In this document: positions 54,299-64,000 of the stretch, in pieces | Position numbering within the stretch: the first letter of the stretch is position 1 | How the letters are laid out: each line of letters begins with the position of its first letter | Assembly (NCBI GenBank): GCA_013816855.1 | Contig: JACDDT010000001.1 | Span: forward strand, 1-64,000 | Direction: 5' to 3' | Origin: Gemmatimonadaceae bacterium | Lineage (GTDB): Bacteria > Gemmatimonadota > Gemmatimonadetes > Gemmatimonadales > Gemmatimonadaceae | Length of the DNA stretch: 64,000 bases | Notes under the pieces: generated by a model | The model's database searches: none | Seen by the model: the letters and a program-made list of their open reading frames with translations, nothing else | What the model was told of the DNA's origin: nothing | Translations under genes and position numbers: made by a program

Positions 54299-55153
54299 GT
54301 GAGCATCCGCTCCTATGTCTCGCACGGCGGCAAGATGGTCTGGCTGCTGCTACTCGGCTTCGTCGCTGCGGCAGCGGCTAGCATGCTCTTCGTCGGAAAA
54401 ACGATCGACCTCCGCTTCCAGCGCGACGTGAACCGGATGGTTTATAACGATAATCTCGACGTCCTTCGCGGGATCAAGGCGCAGGAAGGTCTGCTCACTG
54501 ACAGCCTCCGGAGGTTGATGACCTCGACCCCCGGTGCCGCCGCCGACCAGCCGTACATCGTCGTCTCAATGGCTGACCACCAGCTCTGGTTTAAAAAGGG
54601 AAAGAATGTCCTTTTCAACGCGCCGGTCGCGACGGGCAGCGGGAAGGAGTTGGCCGGCGGAAGCGAGGGGCAGTGGCGATTCGAAACGCCGCGAGGCCGC
54701 CTCGCCGTCCAGGGAAAATCGGAGAATCCAGCGTGGGTTCCGCCCGACTGGCACTATGTCGAGCAGGCGCGGAAGAAGGGCCTCGGCATTGTCCACTTAT
54801 CGAGCGGACAGTCGATCCCGACCGGCGACGGCGTTATCACCACCTCCGGCGGCGAAGTTGTGAAGCGTTTGAACAACGGTCAGGTCATTAACCTGGGAGA
54901 CGCCAAGGAAGGCCACGAAATCGTTGCTGGCGGCAACATCATCGTGCCGCCTTACGGCACGACTCAGCGCCGGTACATGGGCGTGCTCGGTACCCGCCGG
55001 CTCGAGCTGGGTAACGGGTACGGCATCCATGGCACCGATCATCCCGAATCCATCGGCCAGTCGGTTAGCCACGGCTGCGTTCGAATGCGGAATGGGGACA
55101 TCGAGAAGCTGTACCCGATGGTTCCTGTAGGCACCCCCGTCTACATCTACTGA
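54299..55153 (+). CDS. L,D-transpeptidase (YkuD domain), membrane-anchored
   Basis: Cross-links peptidoglycan peptides 3-3 or attaches proteins. From GTG 54299, 284 residues: membrane helix (MVWLLLLGFVAAAAASMLFV), short coiled coil (RDVNRMVYNDNLDVLRG), then the YkuD domain starting YIVVSMADHQLWF. The active site is complete: IHGTDHPESIGQSVSHGCVRM, with His258-Gly-Cys260. An insertion between strands (KRLNNGQVINLGDAKEGH) is longer than in Bacillus YkuD. Follows the coiled-coil gene, probably one operon. Confidence 0.9.
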   Translation: MSIRSYVSHGGKMVWLLLLGFVAAAAASMLFVGKTIDLRFQRDVNRMVYNDNLDVLRGIKAQEGLLTDSLRRLMTSTPGAAADQPYIVVSMADHQLWFKKGKNVLFNAPVATGSGKELAGGSEGQWRFETPRGRLAVQGKSENPAWVPPDWHYVEQARKKGLGIVHLSSGQSIPTGDGVITTSGGEVVKRLNNGQVINLGDAKEGHEIVAGGNIIVPPYGTTQRRYMGVLGTRRLELGNGYGIHGTDHPESIGQSVSHGCVRMRNGDIEKLYPMVPVGTPVYIY

Positions 55154-55170
55154 AAGCAGCCTGTAAACAG

Positions 55171-55199
55171 TTGGATTAGGGGTCGTTTCGGGCTAGCTT
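55171..55199 (+). promoter_or_regulatory. Predicted leaderless promoter of the M15-type peptidase gene
   Basis: TTGGAT (55171-55176), 17-nt spacer, TAGCTT (55194-55199), then 6 nt to the ATG at 55206. No Shine-Dalgarno sequence. Same layout as guaB and gcdH. Confidence 0.5.
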
Positions 55200-55205
55200 T
55201 AGAGT

Positions 55206-56207
55206 ATGCACCGAAGCCGGTCCCATATCGCGACTGTCGTCTTGACAGTCGTTGCCGCGATTGCTGCACTTCACCTGACGCGCCCGCTTCCGCAAATGGA
55301 GCAGGGGCCGTTCGCAGGCTTCCTCACGCACACGATTCTCCCGAAAGCCGCGCCGTCGGCCACAGCCTTCGGCGAGAGTGGCGAAGTCAAGCTGAAATTC
55401 GCGCTGCCCGGGACTACGATCGCGTATCCCCTCGATGTCCACGGCGATCCGGCCGAGCTTTCGTACGCCTGGATCAAGCTCGGTGAAACCCGTCTGGCTA
55501 CATACCCCAAGCCACTCGTGGGATCCAATGTCGTCGCTCCCCCGGGCGCGGGCTTTTACCAGCTGCAGCTGGTTCGCGGAAATGTGCGGCGTCCGGTCGG
55601 CGGGCTCACGCTCGCTGTGATGGTGCCGTTCGCGGAGAAGGAAGCGGGGCTGCTGCGCGGATACCGTATCGGGACATATCTCGCCGAGCGTGTTTCGGGA
55701 AAAACGCCCCCGCCCGATGGTTTTCTCGAGATTTCTCCGAACGATGTGGACATTCCCATCACCAAGCATCTTCGTGTCGGCGACTTCCTCAATCATGACG
55801 ACCAGAAGAGCTGGCCGAGGTATGCAGCGGTGAGCCCGCGTTTGCTCGACAAGCTCGAGCTCGTAGTCGCCGAGATCGCGCGCTGGCACGGCAGCAACGA
55901 CAGCGCGAAGGTGGCGGTCGACATTGACGTGCATTCAGGATTCCGCGCGCCCGATCACAATCGCAGCGTTCGCCGCGCGGCGACGGACAGCCAGCACCAG
56001 TATGGTGACGCGGCCGACGTCGCAATCGATGTGAACGGCGACGGCAAATTCACATCGGTGGATGCGAGCATGGTGGGTCTTGCGGTCGAGATCGTGGAAC
56101 TCAAGCATCCCGATCTCGTAGGGGGACTGGGCCTCTATACGAGCAGGCACAGCGGCACCTATGTTCATATCGACGCGCGCGGCCACCGTGCGCGCTGGCG
56201 GGGCTGA
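55206..56207 (+). CDS. M15A/DUF882-type zinc D,D-peptidase, periplasmic
   Basis: A 333-residue protein with a signal anchor (IATVVLTVVAAIAALHL) and a C-terminal Peptidase_M15-like domain: HSGFRAPDHNR, the zinc motif SQHQYGDAADV (His264, Asp271), and the third ligand in GTYVHIDARGHRARW. Likely cleaves peptidoglycan stem peptides. Right after the zinc Asp comes DVNGDGKFTSVD, which fits an EF-hand/dockerin-type calcium loop (DxNxDGxxxxxD), suggesting calcium may order the active site. Cell-wall neighbours (YkuD, DacB) support the role. Confidence 0.85.
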   Translation: MHRSRSHIATVVLTVVAAIAALHLTRPLPQMEQGPFAGFLTHTILPKAAPSATAFGESGEVKLKFALPGTTIAYPLDVHGDPAELSYAWIKLGETRLATYPKPLVGSNVVAPPGAGFYQLQLVRGNVRRPVGGLTLAVMVPFAEKEAGLLRGYRIGTYLAERVSGKTPPPDGFLEISPNDVDIPITKHLRVGDFLNHDDQKSWPRYAAVSPRLLDKLELVVAEIARWHGSNDSAKVAVDIDVHSGFRAPDHNRSVRRAATDSQHQYGDAADVAIDVNGDGKFTSVDASMVGLAVEIVELKHPDLVGGLGLYTSRHSGTYVHIDARGHRARWRG

Positions 56208-56241
56208 TCGAAGCAACCGGTCTTTTTATCGAGAGAGGCAA

Positions 56242-56649
56242 ATGAACGACATTCTCCGTGAGCGCCTCATTCGAAAGCTGGACACGCTCCCCGAAGAGCG
56301 GGTCTACCAGATCCTCGATTACATCGACTTTCTTGAGTCCAAGTACGCTCCTGTCATCGCTCCTTCGTCGAACCCCATCAAGAGATTCGCTGAAGGGGTG
56401 GAAGACACGCTGAGGGCCGGAAAGGCGTCGGCGGGCTTCATCGCCGGCACAATGAGCGTGATGAGCAAAGCGGCAGGGGTAGTGAGCGACGTCGCTTCCG
56501 CTGGCAAGTCAGTTGCAACGGAGATTGCAGGCGTCGCCCAAACGGTGACGGGAATCGGGGCGAATAGTGTTTCCACCGAACCCGCAGTCTCGACCGGAGC
56601 GCCGCCGGTGGCAGGACCCACTCAACCGCCCGGAGATCAGCGTAAGTGA
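56242..56649 (+). CDS. DUF2281-like small protein with Ala/Gly-rich hydrophobic tail
   Basis: A 135-residue protein from ATG 56242 (GAGAGG upstream); the ORF track's start is inside the M15 gene. The N-terminus LRERLIRKLDTLPEERVYQILDYIDFLES resembles DUF2281/antitoxin-like helices. The middle (about 50-110) is small-residue-rich and weakly amphipathic, and the tail is Pro/Thr-rich. Overlaps the YkvA-like gene by 4 nt, which suggests joint function. No toxin partner is recognisable. Confidence 0.65.
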   Translation: MNDILRERLIRKLDTLPEERVYQILDYIDFLESKYAPVIAPSSNPIKRFAEGVEDTLRAGKASAGFIAGTMSVMSKAAGVVSDVASAGKSVATEIAGVAQTVTGIGANSVSTEPAVSTGAPPVAGPTQPPGDQRK

Positions 56650-57122
56650 CGACGACGAGAACTAAGCGTGTGCTGTCATCGGCAGCGCGTGCACGACGCA
56701 GAAAAGTTGAATCGGAGCCGATCCCGGCGTCGAGCCCGCGGACGGGCGCGAAGCGAACGCTCGTTGGAACGATGCGCGAGATTCCTAATTTCCTTCGCCT
56801 GCTTTACGGGCTGGTCACCGACGTGCGGGTGTCAAACGTCGACAAGCTGCTCGTAGCGGGCGCCCTCGCCTACGTGGTCATGCCGATGGACCTCGTTCCG
56901 GACTTCATTCCGTTCATCGGTGAAGTCGATGACGTCTTCGTCATCGTGATGGCGCTCCAGCGATTGATCTCGAACGCCGGCCGCGCCGTTGTCGCCGACC
57001 ACTGGATGGGTGAGCCGGGCGAGCTCAGCGCGCTCAACCTGGAGAGAGTGCTGGCTGCTTGCGCGTTCTTCCTGCCGCGGAGAGTTAGGCGCCGGCTGCG
57101 GACGATTGGCCGCGACATCTGA
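56646..57122 (+). CDS. YkvA family (DUF1232) protein
   Basis: A 158-residue protein with a basic N-terminus and the DUF1232 core KLLVAGALAYVVMPMDLVPDFIPFIGEVDDVFVIVMALQRLI, in which the PxDLIPD..P..G..DD pattern is diagnostic. DUF1232 proteins are small, membrane-associated and of unknown function. GTG start overlapping the preceding gene by 4 nt; a strong terminator follows 23 bp after the stop. Confidence 0.85.
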   Translation: MTTTRTKRVLSSAARARRRKVESEPIPASSPRTGAKRTLVGTMREIPNFLRLLYGLVTDVRVSNVDKLLVAGALAYVVMPMDLVPDFIPFIGEVDDVFVIVMALQRLISNAGRAVVADHWMGEPGELSALNLERVLAACAFFLPRRVRRRLRTIGRDI

Positions 57123-57145
57123 CCCACATCGAGTGCCATGAGAGG

Positions 57146-57174
57146 GGCCGCGAGCTTCGCGGCCTTTTCTTTTG
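57146..57174 (+). terminator. Strong Rho-independent terminator
   Basis: GGCCGCGA-GCT-TCGCGGCC, an 8-bp stem with a 3-nt loop, followed by TTTTCTTTTG. Ends the 55.2-57.1 kb transcript. Confidence 0.92.
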
Positions 57175-57267
57175 CACATGTTTGAATTCTGCCTTTTGCG
57201 ACCAAGCTTTGCCCGGCGACGGTCGATGCGCTCGAGGGCTGGCACCAATCCGCGCTTTCGGGGCGAT

Positions 57268-58858
<1,591 letters not shown>

Positions 58859-58860
58859 CC

Positions 58861-58894
58861 GCAAATGTATTCTTGACGAATTGTATACATTTGC
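58861..58894. repeat. 10-bp inverted repeat downstream of guaB
   Basis: GCAAATGTAT and ATACATTTGC, perfect arms separated by 14 bases, begin 3 bases after the guaB stop. No T-run follows on the plus strand, so it is not a classic terminator. It stands upstream of a possible promoter (TTGACG at 58904) for the permease and could be an operator. Confidence 0.55.
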
Positions 58895-58973
58895 CCAACT
58901 TGCTTGACGTTCGCGCTGTCCAACTCCTTGTAGCACCTGCACGTACTCGAATTGTCACTCACGGAGAATCCGA

Positions 58974-60503
58974 ATGAGCTTATGGTCGAAAAAGAGCGTT
59001 GCGATGTTGCAGGCGGAGGCGGCGGGCCAGGTTGATGGGGATGGTCACTCTCTCAAGCGGGCGCTTGGAGCGCTAAACCTCACGACGCTTGGAATCGGCG
59101 CGATCATCGGCGCCGGAATCTTCGTTCTCACCGGTACCGCGGCCGCACAGTACGCCGGACCGGCAATCGTTCTCTCCTTCATCTTTGCCGGCTTTGGCTG
59201 TTTGTTCGCCGGACTCTGCTACGCCGAGTTCGCGTCGATGATTCCTATCGCTGGCAGCGCGTACACCTATGGTTACGCTACGCTCGGTGAGTTTATCGCC
59301 TGGATCATCGGTTGGGATCTTATTCTCGAGTATCTCTTCGGCGCTGCTACCGTCGCCGTCGGTTGGTCGGGTTACTTCACCGCCTTCATGAACGAGATCG
59401 GCATTCACCTGCCGGAGGCGTGGTCGAATGCACCGTACTCCTATACCGACGCGCCGGTCTACGATCCGATAACGCACGCGCTGACGCAGGCGCAGGGTTT
59501 CTCGCACACCGGCGCAGTGATGAACCTTCCCGCAGCTCTCCTCATCGGGGCGATGACGACGCTTCTCGTCATCGGCATTAAGGAGTCGGCGGGTTTCAAC
59601 AACCTCATCGTCATTCTCAAGGTCACCATCGTGTTCCTGGTGATCGGATTCGGCTTCATGTACGTGAACCAGTCGAACTGGCATCCGTTCATTCCGCCCA
59701 ACACCGGCGAGTTCGGTCATTTCGGCTGGAGCGGCATCGTGCGGGGATCGGCGGTGATTTTCTTCGCCTACATCGGGTTTGACGCGGTATCCACCGCGGC
59801 GCAGGAAGCCAAGAATCCGCAAAAGGACATGCCGATAGGAATTCTTGGCTCACTCGCTTTCTGCACGGTGCTTTACATCCTGATGGCGTTGGTGATGACG
59901 GGCCTCGCGAACTACACGAAGCTCAACGTTCCCCACCCGGTGTTCGTCGCCATCGAAGCGGCCGGTCCCGCGCTCGCGTGGCTGCGTCCCATCGTCAACA
60001 TCGGCGCGATCCTCGGACTCGCGTCAGTCGTACTCGTCATGCTCATGGGCCAGCCGCGAATCTTCTTCTCGATGGCGCGCGACGGGCTGCTCCCGCCGGT
60101 GTTCGGCAAGGTGCATCCACGGTTCCAGACGCCGTACGTGACGACGATTCTCACCGGCATCGTTGCGGCGATCGTGGCCGCGCTCTTTCCGATCGGTCTT
60201 CTCGGAGAGCTCGTCTCCATCGGAACGCTGCTCGCCTTCGTCATCGTCTGCGGCGGAATTCTCGTGCTGCGCTATCGCTCGCCGAATCTGGCGCGTCCGT
60301 TCCGCACGCCGCTCGTTCCGTTCGTTCCGATCATGGGCATTCTCGTCTGCGGCTACATGATGTCGAGCCTTCCGGGCGCGACGTGGCGCCGGCTCATCTA
60401 CTGGATGCTGCTTGGAATCGTGATCTACTTCACCTACAGCCGTTCGCACTCGAAGCTTGGGCGTTCGGATCTGGCGGGGACGACGAACAGCACTGTTGGT
60501 TGA
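58974..60503 (+). CDS. Amino-acid permease, APC superfamily (cationic amino-acid transporter-like)
   Basis: A 509-residue protein with about twelve to fourteen membrane helices. Signature TM1 segment [26 protein letters not shown] binds the amino-acid backbone in this superfamily; [33 protein letters not shown] and [28 protein letters not shown] are typical of the CAT/YfnA branch. Substrate unknown. Good RBS (GGAG, 8 nt). The last 8 bases overlap the presumed nrnA start. Confidence 0.92.
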   Translation: MSLWSKKSVAMLQAEAAGQVDGDGHSLKRALGALNLTTLGIGAIIGAGIFVLTGTAAAQYAGPAIVLSFIFAGFGCLFAGLCYAEFASMIPIAGSAYTYGYATLGEFIAWIIGWDLILEYLFGAATVAVGWSGYFTAFMNEIGIHLPEAWSNAPYSYTDAPVYDPITHALTQAQGFSHTGAVMNLPAALLIGAMTTLLVIGIKESAGFNNLIVILKVTIVFLVIGFGFMYVNQSNWHPFIPPNTGEFGHFGWSGIVRGSAVIFFAYIGFDAVSTAAQEAKNPQKDMPIGILGSLAFCTVLYILMALVMTGLANYTKLNVPHPVFVAIEAAGPALAWLRPIVNIGAILGLASVVLVMLMGQPRIFFSMARDGLLPPVFGKVHPRFQTPYVTTILTGIVAAIVAALFPIGLLGELVSIGTLLAFVIVCGGILVLRYRSPNLARPFRTPLVPFVPIMGILVCGYMMSSLPGATWRRLIYWMLLGIVIYFTYSRSHSKLGRSDLAGTTNSTVG

Positions 60504-61527
60504 TCTACTAAGCGTTCCACAGCGACGCAGGGAAGGGATAGAGCGTCTCGCGCGAGAGCTTCGCGCGGGGCGCTCTGTCGCATTGTCCACCCACATCAAC
60601 GCCGACGGCGACGGATGCGGGTCGGAGGCGGCGATGGCGCGCCTGCTCGGCCAAATGGGTATCCGCTGCAAGATCGTAAATCCCACACCGTGGCCCGATA
60701 CGTACCGGTTTCTCCTCGGAAAGGACGTTCACGACGAAACTGAAGCCGGACCGAAGGCGCTTGCCGATGTAGATGTCCTCATGGTGCTGGACATCGCCGA
60801 TGTAAAACGCCTCGGGGCTCTCGCCGAGACCGTGCGCGCAATGAAGACACCGAAGCTCGTGATCGACCATCACGTTCCTTCGGACGAGCCGCCAAGCGAC
60901 CAGATCCTGGCTGACACGACGGCGTGCGCGACCGGCGAGCTGATCTTTGATTTCGCGAGCGTGCTCGGCCTCGAGATTACCGCGGACATCGCGGTGGCAT
61001 TGTACGTCGCCATTCTCACCGATACCGGCGGATTCCGTTTCGCTAACACTTCGGCGAGATGTCTCGCGGTCGCCGGCCAGCTCCTCGCGGCGGGAGTCGA
61101 GCCGGAGGAGATGTACCGGAGATTGTATGCGTCGCTGCCGATTGGGCGATTGCATCTGTTGCGTGATGCGCTCGCCACTCTCGAGGTCGATCCCGAATAC
61201 GGCTTGTCGTGGATCTCCGTCGCCTCGGGCGCAGCCGAGCAGTATGGGCTTCGCGCGGAAGACCTCGAGGGAATCGCCGAACATCCGCGGTCCATCGGAG
61301 GAACCAAGATGGCGCTGTTCTTCCGCGATCTTGGGCACAATCGCGTGAAGATCTCCTTCAGGAGTACCGGCTCCGTGGATGTGAACACGTTTGCAAAGCA
61401 ATTCGGTGGCGGCGGGCATCAGCGCGCGGCCGGCGCGCTCGTGACGGGAAACCTCGAGGAGGTACGGCACTCCGTGGTCGCTGCCGCGCGCACCTACCTC
61501 GGCAAGATCGAGAAAGAAACGAGTTGA
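60496..61527 (+). CDS. DHH/DHHA1 phosphoesterase, NrnA-like (oligoribonuclease/pAp phosphatase)
   Basis: Degrades short oligonucleotides and 3'-phosphoadenosine 5'-phosphate. The true start is uncertain; TTG 60496, which overlaps the permease end by 8 nt, gives 343 residues. Motifs: [32 protein letters not shown] (DHH), [12 protein letters not shown] and the DHHA1 [11 protein letters not shown]. The family also includes cyclic-di-AMP/linear dinucleotide hydrolases. Its TGA overlaps the next start. Confidence 0.9.
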   Translation: MVDLLSVPQRRREGIERLARELRAGRSVALSTHINADGDGCGSEAAMARLLGQMGIRCKIVNPTPWPDTYRFLLGKDVHDETEAGPKALADVDVLMVLDIADVKRLGALAETVRAMKTPKLVIDHHVPSDEPPSDQILADTTACATGELIFDFASVLGLEITADIAVALYVAILTDTGGFRFANTSARCLAVAGQLLAAGVEPEEMYRRLYASLPIGRLHLLRDALATLEVDPEYGLSWISVASGAAEQYGLRAEDLEGIAEHPRSIGGTKMALFFRDLGHNRVKISFRSTGSVDVNTFAKQFGGGGHQRAAGALVTGNLEEVRHSVVAAARTYLGKIEKETS

Positions 61528-62369
61528 GCGGCTACCCGCAGCGCATCATTTGCCTCACCGAAGAAACGACGGAGACGCTCTACCTTCTCGGCCAGGGACA
61601 CAGAATCGTCGGAATCTCCGGGTACACAGTCCGGCCTCCCGAGGCGCGTGAGAAGCCGAAGGTTTGCGCCTTCATCACTGCGAAATTCGACAAGATCGAG
61701 GAGCTCAAGCCGGATCTCGTTCTCGCGTTCTCCGATCTGCAGGCCGACATCGTCGCCGAGCTGGTGCGGCGAGGGATGAACGTCGCCACGTTCAATCAGC
61801 GCAGCCTGTCCGAGATTTTTTCGATGATTGGAATGCTTGGAGGACTGGTTGGATGTCAGCAGGCAGCCGAAACGCTCGCGCGCGAGCTCAGTGATGGTCT
61901 CGAGAAAATCAAAGAATCCGCGTCGCGTTTTCCACGCCGGGTGCGCGTTTTCTTTGAGGAATGGCCGGATCCGCTCATCTCGGGAATCAGATGGGTCGAA
62001 GAGCTCGTCGCAATCGCCGGGGGCGACCCAATCTTTCCGGAGCTTGCGAACGGAAAGCTTGCAAAAGACCGTATCGTACACGCGGCCGAAGTTGCCCGGC
62101 GTGATCCCGAAGTCATCTTCGCCTCGTGGTGCGGCAAAAAAGTCAAGCTCGCGACGATTCAAAGGCGTGCCGGCTGGGAAGCGATTAGCGCGGTGAAGGA
62201 GAATCGGATCTTCGAGGTGAAATCCACATACATCCTTCAGCCAGGCCCGGCGAGCATCACGGAAGGGGTGCGGCAGCTTCACGCATTTCTCTGCGGAGTT
62301 CACGGACTCGATGTCCCCACCCAACTTGCGCCGCGGCATTTGCCGACAGCGAAGGCGCGCCCCGCTTAG
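61524..62369 (+). CDS. BtuF-like substrate-binding-fold protein without signal peptide
   Basis: A 281-residue protein starting at TTG 61524 (TTGA overlap with nrnA). It has the type III periplasmic-binding fold of BtuF/FhuD: RIICLTEETTETLYLLGQGHRIVGIS, LKPDLVLAFSDLQADIVAELVRRG, LARELSDGLEKIK, PDPLISGIRWVEELVAIAGG. No signal peptide or lipobox precedes the domain, and no ABC transporter genes are adjacent, so it is predicted to be cytosolic. Family members without export signals are often annotated as cobalamin-binding; the ligand is not shown by the sequence. Confidence 0.78.
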   Translation: MSGYPQRIICLTEETTETLYLLGQGHRIVGISGYTVRPPEAREKPKVCAFITAKFDKIEELKPDLVLAFSDLQADIVAELVRRGMNVATFNQRSLSEIFSMIGMLGGLVGCQQAAETLARELSDGLEKIKESASRFPRRVRVFFEEWPDPLISGIRWVEELVAIAGGDPIFPELANGKLAKDRIVHAAEVARRDPEVIFASWCGKKVKLATIQRRAGWEAISAVKENRIFEVKSTYILQPGPASITEGVRQLHAFLCGVHGLDVPTQLAPRHLPTAKARPA

Positions 62370-62372
62370 CTT
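62343..62372 (+). promoter_or_regulatory. Predicted leaderless promoter of the NifU-like gene
   Basis: CCGACA (62343-62348), 18-nt spacer, TAGCTT (62367-62372), 6 nt to the ATG at 62379; no SD. It lies within the last codons of the preceding gene. Confidence 0.4.
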
Positions 62373-62378
62373 TCGCTC

Positions 62379-62657
62379 ATGATCGGAATGCGCAGGACAC
62401 GACGCTCCAAAGAAGAGATCGAGCGTCAGATAACCCGTGAGCTCGCGGTGATGACGCCGCTCCTCGGCATACACGCCTGCGACGTCGAGCTCGCGGCTTT
62501 CGACGCGGTAACGGGCGTCGCGCAGATTCACATCGCCGGCGAATGCACCGATTGCGACGCCTCTGCTGCGACCTTTCTTCCGGGGATTGAAACGCGGCTC
62601 AAGCTAAAAGTCGCCGAGCTCCAGGAAGTTCGCTTCGCGCAGAAGGAGTCGCGATGA
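62379..62657 (+). CDS. NifU C-terminal domain (Nfu-type) Fe-S scaffold protein
   Basis: A 92-residue protein with EIERQITRELAVMTPLLGIHACDVELAAFD and the cluster-binding CxxC in GECTDCDAS, ending LKVAELQEVRF: the Nfu/NifU-like domain, which carries a [4Fe-4S] cluster between subunits and hands it to apo-proteins. It overlaps the Mrp gene by 4 nt; the pair would form a scaffold/carrier module for Fe-S cluster delivery. Confidence 0.88.
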   Translation: MIGMRRTRRSKEEIERQITRELAVMTPLLGIHACDVELAAFDAVTGVAQIHIAGECTDCDASAATFLPGIETRLKLKVAELQEVRFAQKESR

Positions 62658-63796
62658 GCGTAAGCTTTCAGGATAAAATCGTGGGTGCGCTCAAGACGGT
62701 CGTGAACAAGCGCACGGGAAGCGACGTCGTGGACGCAGAGATGGTGCGCGACATTGCGACGACCACCGATGGAAAGATTCGCCTCACGCTGCTGATGAGC
62801 GCGGCCGACGATGCGACACTGGTGAGAGACGTGCGCCAGGCGCTCGAAAAAATCGAAGGCGCGCGCGACGTGCGTGTGGATGTCAAAGACGCCGCGGAAG
62901 CCAGCGCGAGCTCTGCTCCGCCGCCGCAGAAGAGCAGGTCACTTCCCGTGATGGGCCAAGACGCACCAGCTCCGAAAAACGTACCTCCGCCGCAGACGCC
63001 CGTCGCATATCCGAATCTCGGACACATCATCGCGGTGTCCAGCGGGAAGGGCGGTGTAGGGAAATCCACCGTCTCGGTGAACATTGCCGTCGCGCTGGCG
63101 CGGCAGGGTGCGCGCGTGGGCCTGATGGACGGCGACATCTACGGCCCCAACATCCCCCGCATGATGGGAGTGAGCGAATCTCCTCCCGTGCGGGGAGAAA
63201 AAATCGTCCCGCTCGAGGCGCACGGCGTAAAGCTCATTTCGCTCGGCCTCCTCATCGATCGCGACCAGCCGGCAATTTGGCGCGGGCCGATCATTATGAA
63301 GATCGTCAACCAGTTCCTGCGCGACGTGGACTGGGGTCAGCTCGACTACTTCATCGTCGATCTGCCGCCGGGAACGGGCGATGCGCAGCTCTCATTGGTC
63401 CAGGCAACTCTCGTCGAAGGCGCGTTGATAGTCACCACGCCGCAGGATGTCTCGACCGGCGATGCGCTGCGCGGCGCAAAGATGTTCGAGCGGGTCAACG
63501 TTCCGGTGCTCGGCATTATCGAGAACATGAGCTATTTCGTATGCCCGCACTGCGACGACCGCACGAGCTTGTTCGGAGAGGGCGGCGGACAGCGCCTCGC
63601 GGATGAGCTTGGGGTTCAGCTCCTCGGGCAGATCCCGCTCTACCAGCCGGTGATGTCCGGCGGAGACAAGGGCGCACCGATTGTCATCACCGAGCCCGAC
63701 TCGGCGGCTGGTAAAGCGCTAATCGCTCTGGGTGGACGGGTAGCCGGGATTTTCTCCGGTAGCGATGCGCCCGTTGTAGATGGCGCCAACGCGTGA
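62654..63796 (+). CDS. Mrp/ApbC (NBP35) family Fe-S cluster carrier ATPase
   Basis: A 380-residue protein: N-terminal MIP18/DUF59 domain (about 5-85), Pro-rich linker, then a ParA-type P-loop ATPase with deviant Walker A SSGKGGVGKSTVSVNIAVAL, MDGDIYGPNIPRMMG, VDLPPGTGDAQL and the cluster-binding CxxC in YFVCPHCDDR. Transfers Fe-S clusters in the cytosol; ETF-QO and other Fe-S enzymes are potential clients. Its last 78 bases overlap the end of the convergent BrkB-like gene. Confidence 0.93.
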   Translation: MSVSFQDKIVGALKTVVNKRTGSDVVDAEMVRDIATTTDGKIRLTLLMSAADDATLVRDVRQALEKIEGARDVRVDVKDAAEASASSAPPPQKSRSLPVMGQDAPAPKNVPPPQTPVAYPNLGHIIAVSSGKGGVGKSTVSVNIAVALARQGARVGLMDGDIYGPNIPRMMGVSESPPVRGEKIVPLEAHGVKLISLGLLIDRDQPAIWRGPIIMKIVNQFLRDVDWGQLDYFIVDLPPGTGDAQLSLVQATLVEGALIVTTPQDVSTGDALRGAKMFERVNVPVLGIIENMSYFVCPHCDDRTSLFGEGGGQRLADELGVQLLGQIPLYQPVMSGGDKGAPIVITEPDSAAGKALIALGGRVAGIFSGSDAPVVDGANA

Positions 63797-64000
63797 GGCG
63801 GTAGAGCCGGTCCCCGCGCGGATCTCCGAATTCAGCTCTCCACCGACGAGAAGGACGACAGAAGCGAGGTACATCCACGTCAGCAGCACGATTACTCCGC
63901 CGATGGTTCCGTATGTGGCGTTGTACGATCCGAAGTTTTGTACGTAAAGGCGGAAGCCGAGTGTAACTACGACAAAAAGTATTCCTGCGAACCCGGCGCC
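63719..64000 (-). CDS. YihY/BrkB family membrane protein, C-terminal part (5' cut by window edge)
   Basis: Reading the minus strand from the window edge gives 93 residues: a membrane helix (GILFVVVTLGF), then YNATYGTIGGVIVLLTWMYLASVVLLVGGELNSEI, the family's diagnostic C-terminal signature, and a hydrophilic tail to a TAG at 63721. Only a short internal piece was in the ORF track. The family (formerly tRNA-processing RNase BN by mistake, virulence factor BrkB) comprises six-helix inner-membrane proteins of unclear function. Tail-to-tail overlap of 78 bp with the Mrp gene. Confidence 0.88.
   Translation of the reverse strand, partial: GAGFAGILFVVVTLGFRLYVQNFGSYNATYGTIGGVIVLLTWMYLASVVLLVGGELNSEIRAGTGSTASRVGAIYNGRIATGENPGYPSTQSD

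Overview
The window is a densely coded, GC-rich bacterial chromosome segment (about 68 genes, no rRNA, tRNA, CRISPR or phage region seen). The gene content fits Gemmatimonadota or a close relative in the FCB group: paired M16 peptidases, a carboxypeptidase-regulatory/plug-like secreted protein, a BTAD-AAA ATPase regulator, many signal-peptide proteases and a mosaic of Bacteroidetes-like and proteobacterial-like genes. The assignment is an inference from gene content and promoter style, not from a phylogenetic marker search.

Layout. 0-5.2 kb: smg (partial)-topA, then trmFO-xerC, an order known from Firmicutes (topA-gid-xerC), here without hslVU. 5.3-12.6 kb: a cytochrome b/molybdopterin oxidoreductase pair, argF, gcvT, mog, a sigma54 activator with a degenerate receiver, and a frameshifted ornithine cyclodeaminase. 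12.6-15.8 kb: a minus-strand envelope-glycan operon (GT2, methyltransferase, GT-C-like membrane protein). 16-21.5 kb: an orphan hypothetical gene, a 17-codon ORF with a near-perfect Shine-Dalgarno, a membrane HD-GYP protein and a convergent 1032-residue BTAD/AAA regulator. 22.4-25.5 kb: F0 plus delta part of ATP synthase (atpZ, atpI-like, atpB, atpE, atpF, atpH) ending in a repeat and a terminator, with no F1 catalytic genes following. 25.8-28.6 kb: active/inactive M16 peptidase pair. 28.6-34.5 kb: candidate sRNA, Excalibur protein, UbiB-like kinase, cupin + nucleotidyltransferase, MFS transporter, four-helix-bundle gene. 34.5-39.1 kb: cstA-S9 peptidase-ybdD operon. 39.2-42.6 kb: lipoprotein, phosphoesterase, SprT-like protease, glutaryl-CoA-type dehydrogenase. 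43.5-47.7 kb: etfB-etfA-ETF:quinone oxidoreductase, with a methyltransferase resembling ETF-beta lysine methyltransferases facing it. 47.7-56.2 kb: moeA, DacB, PTPS, BON protein, beta-barrel protein, gpmI, then L,D-transpeptidase and M15 peptidase. 56.2-64 kb: DUF2281-like/YkvA pair, guaB, amino-acid permease, nrnA, a cytoplasmic BtuF-like protein, NifU-like and Mrp Fe-S proteins, and the 3' end of a BrkB-family gene.

Themes. Electron transfer and energy coupling recur: two good matches to the Rex redox operator lie in front of atpZ and etfB, which would place ATP synthase and ETF under NADH/NAD control. At least six genes start 5-9 nt after a TAnnTT hexamer with no Shine-Dalgarno, suggesting a common class of leaderless promoters resembling the Bacteroidetes -7 element. 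Molybdenum cofactor use (oxidoreductase, mog, moeA) and peptidoglycan remodelling (DacB, YkuD, M15) are also represented. All functions are read from motifs in the translated sequence; no database search was possible.
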